64,000 nt of DNA, taken from Acanthosepion lycidas (taxonomy: Eukaryota > Mollusca > Cephalopoda > Sepiida > Sepiidae). Below, one piece after another: positions 22,753-33,297 of this stretch. The first letter of the stretch is position 1, and every line of letters begins with the position of its first letter. Location: NCBI GenBank assembly GCA_963932145.1, contig OZ010603.1:78416730-78480729 (forward strand). The letters are read 5' to 3'. The notes under the pieces are model-generated. The model was not told the origin of the DNA. It ran no database searches and was given only the letters and a program-made list of their open reading frames with translations. The position numbers and the translations under genes were made by a program.

Positions 22753-23451
22753 ACCTGTTAATAGTTGTTGGACCTGGGTAATGTTTGCCCCCAAAATACC
22801 GCCGAAGCCATAGTCACTGATGGAACCTCTGTGGTGTGGTGAGACAACCACACTCTACACACTTTCCTTCCAAGCACTGCTATAAACAATAGAAGAAAGC
22901 GAAAACGTTATAACTTAATGTGAATGCGCGACACAGTTCAAGGTCTGTCTTTGCTAAGCGGCTTCACTCTGCGTGCATTAGCTTCATGACCATAGCAACA
23001 GTCCGATATTTTTTGATCAGACCGTGTATATTAAAGATTTATTGGTGTTGGAATGCCACTGATACAATAGGATATTCCGTGATTCAAAATTGGTTACTGA
23101 AAACATCACGTGAAAATTGTTACATTTTTTACTGCAAATTTTTCTATGAAACAAAAATGTTAATTTTGAGGCACAATACCATTTTAATTAAAATAAAAAT
23201 TAATCGTATTTTACAGAAAGCGAAAGCAATTAAGCATTGTGCTACTAATTTCTATTGTCCTGGTTGGAGTTGTCTTCATGCTTGAAATAATCACAACCCG
23301 TGCTATCTACAAGAGTACTGAGTATGGATGTTGATTGGGAAGGATTTAGTTTCAAGGCGAACATAAAGAGATCAGGTGCCTAAGCGAAGCAGTTTGCCAA
23401 TTTCGTCTTCTAAATAATATCTGTCTATATTTCTGAGATGAGGTATTATGT
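22753..23451. other. AT-rich spacer, unrecognised ORF
   Basis: The plus frame 22920-23285 (121 codons) shows no recognisable domain and resembles ordinary AT-rich noise. 23400-23455 repeats, inverted, the flank at 22250-22300. Confidence 0.4.
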
Positions 23452-23510
23452 ACACTATTTACATTATTCGGACTATTGCCCTCATCTTTGTCGCCATATT
23501 TATTACAACG
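23452..23510 (-). mobile_element. Family B SINE 3' end
   Basis: CATTATTCGGACTATTGCCC to ATTACAACGCTTC matches the 3' terminal 55 nt of family B on the minus strand, cut off sharply where the Penelope-type fragment starts. Confidence 0.75.
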
Positions 23511-23811
23511 CTTCGAGAGACAAGGAGAGACAGGCTGCCCCCTTAAGGTAAGGCTTCAAGAACACCAGAAAGCTGTAACACGAGGAGAAGTGGAAACATC
23601 AGGCGTCACTGGCCACATATACAGAGAGAAGGGAGATCACCGCCCTCTGTGGGATCAGGTTGAGATCATAGACAGAAAACACCATTGGAAAATTCGTAAA
23701 CTTAAGGAATCAGCATATATGCTAGGCCACAAAAATCTCCTGAGACGACCAAGCATAGAAATGAATATAATATGGGAACTAGTAATAAGGAGTGCCAGAG
23801 AAAAGCAATAA
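23511..23811 (+). mobile_element. Penelope-type GIY-YIG domain fragment
   Basis: A continuous frame: QGETGCPLKVRLQEHQKAVT then HIYREKGDHRPLWDQVEIID, RKHHWKIRKLKESAYMLGHK and RRPSIEMNIIWE. The pattern T/TG-xx-L-xxRLxEH-xxA, H-xxxxxH, and a late W.IRKLKEA matches the GIY-YIG endonuclease-like C-terminus of Penelope-like retroelements. The GIY and YIG strands themselves lie 5' of the breakpoint and are lost. The fragment sits between an inverted and a direct family B SINE piece. Confidence 0.65.
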
Positions 23812-23937
23812 TAACAACAAAAATTGCAACATGACATCTGGTAAAAACATGTAATGATAACAGCAAAAAATTGCAATATTAGCACTGGTAAAAAAATGGT
23901 TGCTGAAGACCAGAAATTCATACACATATGTCCTCCT

Positions 23938-24215
23938 CATGGCACAGTGGATAAAGCCGTGTTAGATCCAGTGACAGGACCCAAACAGCGTGAGTTCAAT
24001 ACCCGGTTAAGGCAGTGGAGGACTTTCAGAGGGGAATTAACAGGAGATAACTGATAACCGACATCCGTTAAACATGGCACGTGGAAATAAAATAGTCTAC
24101 CCCAGTGAGCGAAATAAAGGGTTCAGTTCGACATTCCAACCACCTGAAGAGGGACGAAACGTTGTAATAAATACGGCCACAAAGATGAGGACAATAGTCC
24201 GAATAATGTAAATAG
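23938..24215 (+). mobile_element. tRNA-headed SINE, family B
   Basis: GGCACAGTGGATAAAGCCGT and GAGTTCAATACCCGG form the promoter-like head. The body continues with GACATCCGTTAAACATGGCA, CCACCTGAAGAGGGACGAAA and CAAAGATGAGGACAATAGTC, ending at AATGTAAATAGT. Full length, about 280 nt. Confidence 0.85.
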
Positions 24216-24219
24216 TGCT

Positions 24220-24335
24220 TCTAAATAATGTTTACATTATAAGGTGTTTACCTACGTAAATTCTGCCAATACAAAAATTTCTTCTAAATAATGTTTACAT
24301 TAGAAGGCGTTTACGTACGTAAGCGAACCAATCTG
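24220..24335. repeat. Short tandem duplication, 53-bp unit
   Basis: CTTCTAAATAATGTTTACAT begins at about 24228 and again at 24281, each followed by TAxAAGGxGTTTACxTACGT. Confidence 0.8.
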
Positions 24336-24469
24336 TCAAAGCAGCAATTTGTGTCTTAGGGGCATTATCGCCTTGGCTCGGATATTAAAATCCTGAATGA
24401 AAGAAGTAATTTTACATAATTATAACAACCATATGTTGTTCAAAGCTCTACTTTTTTCTTGTTCTTCTC

Positions 24470-26610
24470 TTTCTAAGAATTTTGATTTGCTGAATTAGCT
24501 TCTTTTTCCAATCCCCAAGTCTCTATCCTTGGTTCTCCAGACAGAGAGAGGCGACGACTGTGAGAAAGTGACTGTAGACGAGATGCCAGAGCAGGGTCAA
24601 CTACATTGCATATCCGCCTCTGGAGCCTATCAAGAACCCCGAGGCAAACAGAAGGTGCACCAGACCATATATGGCAGCAATACTCCACGCAAGGGCGAAT
24701 TGTTGATTTGTAGATCTGGAGGATCGATTCTGGGGAGAAAAATGTCCTGGCGCTGCACAGGAAACCAACTTTCCTTGCGGTGGAGGAAGCAATTGACTCA
24801 ATGTATTTGTTCCATCTCAAGTCAGCAGTCAACGTGAGACCGATCAGCCGCAGAGAGTTGCTCTCGAGAAGTTGAGCGTCAGACATTCTAATGGAGGGCA
24901 GGTAAAGATCTCTGTGGTGATTAATAGAGAGCAGTTTTGTTTTTGAGGCATTAAAGTTGACCAGCCAATTCCTGCCCCAGTTCACAACCGATTGGAGGTC
25001 CTTTTCGAGACGCATGGCCAGGTTAGTTTTGTCAGTGACACTAGATTTGTTTTTGAGGCAGGAATAAATTGTGGTGTCATCCGCATAGATGCCAACTTGG
25101 GAAGTTATAGCGTCAGGAAGGTCATTTATGTACATAAGGAATAGAGTGGGGCCCTAGGGTGGAGCTTTGAGGAACACCTGCGTTCGTGGGATAGGAACTG
25201 GAGGAGAATCCGTTGAGAACGACCTTCAATTCACGATTTGACAGGAATGATTGTATTAGGTCAAACAATCGACCCGTAATGCCATAACCCTGGAGCTTGC
25301 GAAGAAGGCCGGCATGCCAAACGCTATCAAATGTTTTGGAGATGTCTAGGACCACGGCACGAGCTTCCCCGTTATTTTGAAGAGCTCGGTAGACAGTTTC
25401 AATGATGGCCGTTAGCACATCAGCTGTAGATCGGGCAAAGCGGAAGCCATATTGCTTGTCTGAGAGCAGATCATGGGATGTGAGGTGGTTAACCACCTCG
25501 GTATTGATTAGGGCTTCAAAGACTTTGCTGAAGAGGGGTAGGAGACTGATAGGACGGTAGTTAGAGGGGTCGCCAGAGTTCTTGAAAACAGGAACAATCG
25601 AAGAGGACTTCCAGCAGTCAGGAAAACAAGATTCATTGAGGTAGTAGTTGTATAGTTTAGAAAGGGTGGGCACCAGTTCAGGCGCGCATTTCTTCAAGAC
25701 AATGGCTGGTATCCCATTATGTGTAACCCACTCAATAGGGCCTCAGTTCTAAGAGAGAAGTCGGGTATGGTTACACCGGAAGAGTCGAGCATCGAATTGA
25801 ATGAAAATTTCCGAGCAAAGTATTCAGCCTTGTCAGCAGAGGAGGTCAGGACTTCGAACTGGTTGAACAAAGGAGGTATAGAGGGTTTGCAATTGTTCAG
25901 TACGCTCTTGTAGAGACGCCAATAATCTCTGGAGCCGAATTTGCGAAATGCAATACGCTTCTTCATCCGAGCCGCAAATAGTGACTTAGCATCGTTGAGG
26001 ACACGCTTACACTCGTTACGGGCAGAGGCAAAGAGACGTCTATTGCAGTCAGACATGTCCCTACGGAATAGGTGAAAGTAGTGGTTCCTATGGGCGATGG
26101 CGGCTGAGCAAGCAGCGGAGAACCAGGGGGAGGAGCGCGACTTGACCCTATATTTCCTTGATGGGATGAAAGCGTCGATTCCAGCTTTAATCCAGGATGA
26201 GACCTCAGAAGCACATTCTTGGACGGGGAGCTTAAAGACACCATCCCAGGGGACACCGCGGAGGAAATCACGGAACGCGTACCAGTCAGCTGATAGTAGA
26301 ACAAAGTTCTAGTGGTAGGAGGTTCTTTATAGGGGGTGAAGTTGAAGGAGATGTTAACAGATACTACCGCATGATCAGAGTTACCAAGAGGGCAGAGTTG
26401 TGTGGCGCTGCAGGACTCGGGGATGGAGGTAAAACACAGATCGAGAAGAGAGGCTTTACCTTCCCGGTTGAAGGCAAAACGAGTGGGGAAGTTAACTTGA
26501 GGGATTGAGAGACTGAAAAATTGAGCGTTTGAATGCCTGCGTGGTCAGTAGTAGCATTCTTAAGCCACATGGTATGATGAGCGTTAAAACTACACTGTTT
26601 CTGATCATCA
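24470..26610 (-). mobile_element. CR1/Jockey-like LINE, endonuclease end to reverse transcriptase
   Basis: The longest LINE copy here, read on the minus strand. The endonuclease end is at 26640-26340 (GNSDH box in a shifted frame), then an Arg/Lys-rich linker (26056-25694), then the reverse transcriptase (25697-25122) with SSIVPVFKNSGDPSNYRPIS, KQYGFRFARSTADVLTAI and AVVLDISKTFDSVWHAGLL. The YADD box IYADDTTIYSC follows at about 25080, and [20 protein letters not shown] near 24690. The PQGSxLGPLLF motif is mutated (PQSSTLGPHS) at a frameshift near 25130. The 5' ORF is missing. Confidence 0.9.
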
Positions 26611-27112
26611 ATGATCTTCCTGACGTCATCACTTCTCAAGAAGACATCTACGCAGACGACACTAACGTTTACTCCTATCTCAATAGTAAATCAGCCATTG
26701 CTGAAAAGTTAACCTGGCCGTTGGCCTCGAAAAAGACCTCCAATCTGTGTTTGACTGGGGCAGGAAATGGCTTGTAAATTTTAATGCCTCCAAAACGAAA
26801 CTGCTCTCATTTAACCACCATAGAGAAACTTCCCTATCAGCACGGTTGATGCTCAACTCCACGAGAGTGCCTCACTGCGCCTGCTTGGTCTCACGTTTTC
26901 CACTGACCTGAGGTGAGACAACTACATTGAATCAATAGCTGCATCTACTGCAAGGAAAGTTAGTTCTCTGTGTCGCTCTAGAAGGTTTTTCCCGTCTGAA
27001 TCCATCCTTCACATCTACAAATCTACCATTCGTCCACGCAATGTCATCGGTCCTGACTTGGGGTCTCGACTCCAGTCACCTTCTCACCGACATAATGTGG
27101 CTTGAAAGGTAG
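26600..27112 (+). mobile_element. CR1/Jockey-like LINE fragment, opposite orientation
   Basis: INDLPDVITSQEDIYADDTN is followed by degraded sequence through FNASKTKLLSFNHHRETS (shifted frames) and [16 protein letters not shown], then a deletion to SRLQSPSRRHNVA. Same family as 24470-26610 but on the plus strand, so the two copies face each other tail-out. Confidence 0.8.
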
Positions 27113-27474
27113 CCAGGTGCAACACAAGTTAACAGAAAAGTAATTTATGAATTATACTTATATTTAAAAAAAAACCTTTGTTTTTAAAAACCTAAAGACA
27201 CCAAACACATGGCTTTCATGTTTAAGTCAAGCCTTTGTCATTTGATATTTTAAACTGGATGTTAAATTCCTTAATCAGAGTGGATAATCCTTTCACTTTT
27301 GCCTTCTTCAAAAGATTTAATATACTCCCAGATCACAGGAATTAAAACTATAATATAATAATTATAACTATTAATAACTATAGCATAGAAAATAAAGAAC
27401 AATTGTATGAGGAAAAGTCAAAGGTTTCATATTTTCAAATTTCATGGTTAATTTAATCCTTATCAAAATTCAAG
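27113..27474. other. AT-rich spacer
   Basis: No recognisable feature. It separates two plus-strand LINE fragments of the same family. Confidence 0.45.
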
Positions 27475-28110
27475 ATGCTTGGTCTCACGCTGTCCACTGA
27501 CATGAAGTGGAATAAATACATTGCATCAATAGCTTCATCTACCGCAAGGAAAGTTGCTTCTCTGTGTCGAATCAGAAGGTTTTTCTCGCCCGAGTCCATC
27601 CTTCACATCTACAAATCTACCATCGTCCATGCATAGAATATTGTTGCCATATATGGTCTGATTCTCTACAAAATCCCAAGGTGGATATGCTGTGTGATCG
27701 GTTCTGACTTGGGGTCCCGACTCCAGTCACCTTCTCGCCGACATAATGTGGCTTCCCTTTCTCTTTTCTATAAATATTTTAATGGCATCTGCTCTGGCAA
27801 GCTATTTTCCCTGATGCCCCGACTGCATTAATTTAAGCGTGCTACTAGGTTGCTATTTCGGGCCCACCCTTTTACTGTCGAAAAAGTTAAATGTAACCGC
27901 CTCTTCTACTCCAACAGCTTCTTCTCTCGCACTTCCTGAGAGTAGAACTCCTTTCCTCCTACTTGCTTTCTTAATATAACAGCTATATGGTCTGGTGCCC
28001 CCGCTGTTCGTCTCGAGATCCTTGACCAAATCCAGAGACGAATATGCCATGCGATGTATCTTAATCTGGCATCTTGTCTACAGTCACTTTCTCACAGACA
28101 TTACTTTATT
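27475..28110 (+). mobile_element. CR1/Jockey-like LINE 3' fragment
   Basis: LGLTLSTDMKWNKYIASIAS is followed by [40 protein letters not shown] and the tail FKRATRLLFRAHPFTVEKVK. A further scrap at 27965-28110 repeats IWSGAPAVRLEILDQIQRR-like sequence, so there are two overlapping copies. Frameshifts throughout. Confidence 0.8.
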
Positions 28111-28371
28111 ACTCTCTTGGATGAATTACGAAATTTTGGGGATAAGCCTTTAATTTATTGTTTTATTTTTAGCATTTTTTTCTGTGTCTATTTTGGTTTT
28201 TACTTGAATTAAAAGTGTATTATTTTTCTTAATTTTTTTTTTATAGATTTTGGTTCAATCATGGCTGATATAACCCTTTGCGACACAAAAGAAGACACTT
28301 TTGATATTTTGTCATCTAGTGATTCTATAACTATGAAAATTGGAAATTGTTTTTTTTTTCTTCTGATATTT
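28111..28371. other. T-rich spacer
   Basis: No feature recognised. Confidence 0.4.
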
Positions 28372-28556
28372 CCCGTCCTGGGTATGACGATAAACTACGT
28401 CCAACAACAAGGCCTCAGATAATGTTTTCGGAAAAATAATGTTGCCAGTTATACGTTTTTTGGAAAAAAATAATTTTGCCAGCTATACGCTTTTGAAACA
28501 ATAATGTTGCCAGCTCTGCGTTTTTGAAAAAATAATGTTGCCAGCTATATGTTTAA
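28372..28556. repeat. Dispersed repeat C fragment plus 40-bp tandem tail
   Basis: CGTCCTGGGTATGACGATAA at 28375 recurs at 52507 and, inverted, near 31455-31475. It is followed by four copies of about 38-42 bp built on AATAATGTTGCCAGCTATAC plus TTTTTGAAA. A related degenerate tail follows the copy at 52497. Confidence 0.75.
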
Positions 28557-28638
28557 TAGTACTGTATATTTAATATATGTATAGGTATATGTGTATGTAT
28601 GTATATGTGTATATGTATATATATATATGTGTGTGTGC

Positions 28639-28680
<42 letters not shown>
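28557..28680. repeat. (TA)n / (GTAT)n microsatellite
   Basis: Mixed TA, TATG and GT units, ending in a pure TA run at 28637-28680. Confidence 0.9.
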
Positions 28681-28682
<2 letters not shown>

Positions 28683-29240
28683 TGGGAAGTGTTCTAACAG
28701 AGGATGGAAAGCGTAACATTGAAATTTGAAAGCGTTTTGGGATAGTGAAAGATGCCTTTCAAAAGCTCTACAAAGTATTACGAAACAGGAAAATTTAGTT
28801 AGAAACAGAAATGAACACTGTGCTATTATGTAATATCAGTCCTTCTGTATGGCAGTGATTGCTAGACAATCCCCTCACAGATGAAGAAGAGATCTGAAGT
28901 AACAGAAATGTGGTTCTACAGAAGGATGCTGAGAACACTGTAAACTGAACATATGAGTAAGGAGGAAGCTTTAAGAATAATAGAAACAAAAAGAATGCTG
29001 AAATTTCTAATGCTGAAAGAAGGCTTGGAGAATTTGACACACACAGGATGTATTGAAGGCAAGATGAACACAGAGAAACGTGGTGTAATGTACATAACGA
29101 GCTTGTGTAGAGAACAGTGACTGGGTAGGATAGCGAAAAGATAAACCTTATTGAGAGCTACAAAGGATAGGAAGTTATGGAGAGTCATGATCGCCTACGT
29201 GCAGAAGTTACACGGTACAAAGAAGAAGAAACATTGGTAA
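28681..29240 (+). mobile_element. RTE-like LINE reverse-transcriptase tail
   Basis: Opens with LGSVLTEDGKRNIEI, then KDAFQKLYKVLRNRK and, in shifting frames, the [12 protein letters not shown] stretch, ETKRMLKFL, GLENLTHTG, and a closing YKG-type and GTKKKKH end. This is the fullest copy of the family whose shorter 3' ends lie at 790, 32060 and 56336. It has many stops. Confidence 0.8.
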
Positions 29241-29820
29241 TTATCTTTATTTTTTTATTTCTATTAATTGAACGAATCATTATTAACCATTATTATTATT
29301 ACTGTTGTTATTAAATGATTTGTATTTTGTTTCATTATTTAATTGCTTTTTATTCTTTCCTATACGCTGCCTGCTTACTTCCAGAGAACTGGCCACTTCA
29401 GTTAAGTCACTATAGAAACTGTTTAGCAACGATGAATTTTAAAAATTAAGGAACAAAAATCAACAGCAACAACGCATTCATTCCTTAATGTAGAAAATAT
29501 AATATACGGGCATTATTTAGTGCGCCCACATCGCTACCAAGTGTGACACAGGGTCGATATTTAAGGCGGATTTAACGGCAATCCCGTGCAAAAATTGCCC
29601 AAGCTCCCTCAGCACTTCCCCGTTTGAGAACGACTCAGACTCCGGACAATAAGCCTAGTCCACTCCAGAAGGAGAGGTACTGTCTGGGAGAGCGGGACCC
29701 CAAGGACTTGAGCTAAATATTTTTTAATACTTACTAGCATCGCCGACAGCGTAGCTTAAATATGCATTGGTTATGTAACAAGATATGTCCTTCTTTTCTT
29801 TATCTTTACTAGTGTGTGTC
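29241..29820. other. Spacer with a GC-richer patch
   Basis: AT-rich to 29500, then a more balanced stretch (29515-29710) without ORF or known repeat. Confidence 0.4.
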
Positions 29821-29821
29821 C

Positions 29822-30150
29822 TATTTACACTATTTACACTGTTCAGACTGTTGTCCCCTTCTTTGTTGACATATTCATGATGTTTAGGCCGTTATACGCC
29901 CTGGCCTTCTTCAGGTGCTTAAATTTCGTACCAAACTCTTTATTTCGTCCACCGAGGTAGATTGTTCCAATTCCACGTGTCAGGCCTCCTCTGGATATCT
30001 CAGTATCAGTTATTTCCCTTTAACTCAACTCACCAAGTTTTTTTGTTTTTTTTCACTTCTGCTGTAGTCAGGTTTTGAATTGACAACTTTTTTGGGTATA
30101 GTCACTGAATTACTTCAACCAACGCTTTCATCCAATGGGCTATGTATCCT
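29822..30150 (-). mobile_element. Family B SINE, inverted partner
   Basis: Starts with the 3' end (ACACTGTTCAGACTGTTGTC) and runs to a minus-strand head (CATAGCCCATTGGATGAAAG, box A region). Diverged relative to 14836. Confidence 0.8.
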
Positions 30151-30437
30151 GAAGGAAATAATCCAATGACTAGAGCCAAAGAACTGTGAGTTCAATACCT
30201 GGCTACAGCAGAGGTAAACAAAAAACTTGGAGAGTTGAGTCAAAAAGATATAACTGATGCTGATATATTCGGAAGAGGCATGGTATGTGGAACTAGAACA
30301 ATCTACCGCTGTGGACGAAATAATGGGTTCGGTTCGAAATTCTAATCACCAGAAGAAGGCTGGAGTGTACAACGGCCGAAGCGTCGTGAATATGGCAACA
30401 AAGATTAGGACAGCAGTCCGAACAATGTAAATAGTGT
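30151..30437 (+). mobile_element. Family B SINE, direct partner
   Basis: GTGAGTTCAATACCTGGCTA (box B) through GGAAGAGGCATGGTATGTGG, CAGAAGAAGGC..GGCCGAAGCGTCGT and GGACAGCAGTCCGAACAATG. The first 30 nt of the head are missing. With 29822-30150 it makes a head-to-head inverted pair. Confidence 0.8.
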
Positions 30438-30766
30438 AAATAATTATTATTTGCCATTTCATAAAGAAATAAATATGAAAAGAAATTTTTTATAAAAAAT
30501 GTGTGAACAAGAAAATTTAAATTAGCACATGATGACGTGTAACTGTGATTATAAATTTTGAAAAAAAAAAAATTCCAGACAATTCTTTCATTTCCTCTCG
30601 CCACATAAATTCACTAAAATAAGTTGAGAGTATTTCTTTCTCTAACATATTTTGATTATTTTGTGATGTTTTTAATAAATTTTTTTAATAAAAATACTTT
30701 TTATCAAATTTTAATTTCCTTACAAAATGGTAAATACTAAATAATTCATTGTATTTGGTTCATATA
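30438..30766. other. AT-rich spacer
   Basis: No feature recognised. Confidence 0.45.
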
Positions 30767-30869
30767 TTAGGGTGGTGCAAAAATAATGACGTAATAATGT
30801 CGTTTTTTGACGTATTTTTTTAACGTCAAAAAACGACATTATTACGTCATTATTTTTGCCCCAACCTAA
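30767..30869. mobile_element. Palindromic mariner-type MITE (copy 1)
   Basis: 103 bp, nearly a perfect palindrome, with ends TTAGGGTGGTGCAAAAATAA and TTATTTTTGCCCCAACCTAA, flanked by TA on both sides. The terminal TTAGGxTGGTGCAAAA is the consensus end of irritans-type mariners and of their palindromic derivatives such as human MADE1. Confidence 0.93.
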
Positions 30870-31176
30870 TATTTTTTATAATTGTTTTAAATAAACAATA
30901 CCGAGGGAATTGGTTGGTTGATTTTGTTTGGTGCCATATCAACATCTATGGGTTATTTAATGGCGAAATCTAAATATTTTGTACATAATTTTATCCCCTC
31001 AACAACAGATACCCCGTACACAATTTTATAACTTTCAGGGTAAGAGCAGTTTTTTAGATATATAGTTTATAAATCATAAAATATATTGTTAGTAATTTTA
31101 CTATAAAAATGTATTTTTATTTTTCTTTAGTGTTGCACTGAATGTCATTTTGCATAAAAATGTATTGTTTATTTTA

Positions 31177-31278
31177 TTAGGTTGGTGCAAAAATAATGAC
31201 GTAATAATGTCGTTTTTTGACGTATTTTTTAACGTCAAAAAACGACATTATTACGTCATTATTTTTGCACCACCCTAA
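31177..31278. mobile_element. Palindromic mariner-type MITE (copy 2)
   Basis: 102 bp, ends TTAGGTTGGTGCAAAAATAA and TTATTTTTGCACCACCCTAA, TA on both sides, about 97 % like copy 1, only 308 bp downstream. Confidence 0.93.
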
Positions 31279-31319
31279 TATTATAAAAAACGTTCTGTTG
31301 ATTTTTTGTTTTGAGGTTC

Positions 31320-31480
31320 ACTATTTGCCCATAGCTGGGATCCTAACGGGTGCTACTTCACTAGGTTAGGTTGGACCGGGAAATAACAGCAGTTAAGAGG
31401 TGGTTCCACGTTCCTCAAAACCTCTAATCTGTCGATCAGAGGCCTTGCTGCCGGATATAGTTTATCGTCATAACCAGGAC
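31320..31480 (-). repeat. Dispersed repeat C
   Basis: Inverted relative to 52497-52670: shares GCCCATAGCTGGGATCCTAA, AGAGGTGGTTCCACGTTCCT and GTTTATCGTCATAACCAGGA. About 160 nt; no clear box A/B, so its class is unknown. Confidence 0.7.
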
Positions 31481-32059
31481 GCGCTGAGGGAATTAAAAGT
31501 GTATACCGTAATAGCGGTCTAAAAGGAATAACTGTCCGCTTGACCCATCGTAATTTTTACAGGCACGAAGGTTAAACATTGTCAAAATTTTTGTCGTTTA
31601 TTCCTTGCTTTCCTTTGTTTCTTTTGACTTCGATTTGACTTATGGGTCTTAAATTCTCCAAAGCTTCGTTTCTCTTTATTTGTTCCAAAATTTCAGCTGT
31701 TCTTTTTTGATTGTGGGCAACATATTTTTTTTTTTTTTTTTTGTATTTCCTATTCTATTTAAATCTTCCTCGATTATCACATGCTATGTCCATGGTATTC
31801 TTAGCATTTTCCAGGCGCACATCTGTTGCTTCAAACTTTTTCTTAATCTGTGATGAAATTATCCAGCATTTAATATCCTATACGAAATAATAAATTACAT
31901 CGTTTTTCAACACTATTTTTTCGTCTCTAATATCATTTTACGATCGTTTAATAACCTGATCAGTTTCTGAAAACATATTTCGCCATTGCGATGTACCTTT
32001 GAATTTTTATGTCACACGTCCAGTCAACTGTTACTACACAACAGAGTTGAGTTTTTGCT
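31481..32059. other. Spacer, no feature seen
   Basis: AT-rich, includes a T20 run near 31722-31742. Confidence 0.45.
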
Positions 32060-32900
32060 CCTGCTTGATGCTGACGTCCCTGATATGTAACTTGCATCAT
32101 GGGTTGCCTTTTTTGCTAACAACCATGCATTCTATCTCCTTATAATTAATGTTTATTCTTGCTTTCATTGAGTTCTTCTTTATATGCTGTATCCTGCCAG
32201 GATGTAGACGATCATGGCTCGCCACAACTTCCTTCCCCTTGTAGCTCTTAATGAATTTTGTCTTTTTGTTACCTCTCTGAAACCTTGTTCCGCCATTCAT
32301 TTACATAAGCTCATTTTTCTTCTTCTATGTGCCTTCAGGATATAGGCGATCAAGGCTCTCCACAACCTCCTGCCCCTTGTAGCTATTAATAAATTTTGTC
32401 TTTCTGTTATGCCTCCTAAGCCCTGTTCTGCTATCCATTTACTCAAGCTCATCAAGTATGTCATGTGTTGAATTTCTCTGTTCCTCTTGCACTCTATCTG
32501 TCCTGTGAGTATCAGATTTTCTAAGCCCTCTTTCCTCATTATGTGTCCTAGAAACCTCTACTGTCTCTACCTGACGTTAAGTATTAGTTTATTTGTTGTT
32601 TCAAATTTTCTCCAAAACTTCGTCTTTACTCACATGTTCGGTCCACGGCCTCCTCAGCATCCTTCTGTAGAACAATATTTCTGTTGCTTCAAGTCTCCTC
32701 TTCATCTTTGAGGAGATCGTTCTGCACTCACTGCCATACAGGAGGACATATCATGCACTACGCCACCTCTCTGCTCCTGCTGATGTTCCCGATGTGTAAC
32801 TTGCATACTGGGTTGCCCATTTTGCTAACAACAATGCATTCTATCATCTTACAATTAACGTCTATTCTTTTCTTCTTGCGTTCATTGACTACTTCTGCTT
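32060..32900 (-). mobile_element. RTE-like LINE 3' fragments, at least two copies
   Basis: Minus frame 32539-32297 encodes MRKEGLENLILTGQIECKRN, then [20 protein letters not shown] and QNLL. 32300-32097 is a second 3' end (RGNKKTKFIKSYKGKEVVAS), and 32560-32900 covers the preceding part of a copy. The family matches 28681-29240. These lie immediately upstream of the SLC46-like gene, in the opposite orientation. Confidence 0.8.
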
Positions 32901-33161
32901 AATCGTTCTTTAAGTATCACGTGACCTTACCATATGCTATTAAGATTATGACAGTCGATAATAAATCCTTGTAAGTCATTGTTTTTGGCTCAGTGAAACG
33001 AAAATTAGGTCAGCTTCTTGATGACAATATTTAGTACTGATATCTTCACTTTTGGCGTGTGTTGTTATTTAAACAATCATGTGATCGGTCTGAGATAACG
33101 TCTCCTCCAGTTTTGACAAGCGATCGTCAATTATTTAGGTTCCCTTCGATTTTATTACTGA

Positions 33162-33263
33162 ATGGAAATCGTGGCTGCCGCTTCCATAAAACCGAACAAA
33201 GTCTTAGAACGCAAGCATGGAGGAAGCAGACCATTTAAAGGACCAATCCTACAATCGAATTAA
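33162..33263 (+). promoter_or_regulatory. Overlapping upstream ORF across the SLC46-like start codon
   Basis: An ATG at 33162 opens a 33-codon frame that is out of frame with the main start at 33217 and terminates at TAA 33261-33263, inside coding exon 1. Its context is weak at -3 (T) but has G at +4. If transcription starts upstream of 33162, ribosomes would need to leak past it to reach the better-context main ATG. The transcription start is not visible, so the regulatory role is inference. Confidence 0.4.
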
Positions 33264-33297
33264 ACAAAGCAACATCGGAGACGATGAGGTTGAAAAG
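33217..33297 (+). CDS. SLC46-like gene, coding exon 1 (residues 1-27)
   Basis: Encodes an acidic, hydrophilic N-terminus beginning [10 protein letters not shown] and ending at GTAAGT, a consensus donor, in phase 0. The ATG is in a good initiation context (A at -3, G at +4). It is the only ATG in the joined frame before the first membrane span, because exon 2 continues open from its acceptor without an upstream Met of its own. This exon is short and not conserved in the family, so it rests on splice logic and frame rather than homology. Confidence 0.75.

Noticed and set aside
22920..23285. 121-codon plus-strand ORF as a gene
   Set aside because: No domain, AT-rich composition, no splice or start context support.
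26097..26777. Plus-strand ORFs opposite the LINE reverse transcriptase
   Set aside because: The minus-strand translation carries the conserved LINE motifs; plus frames up to 26570 are antisense shadows.
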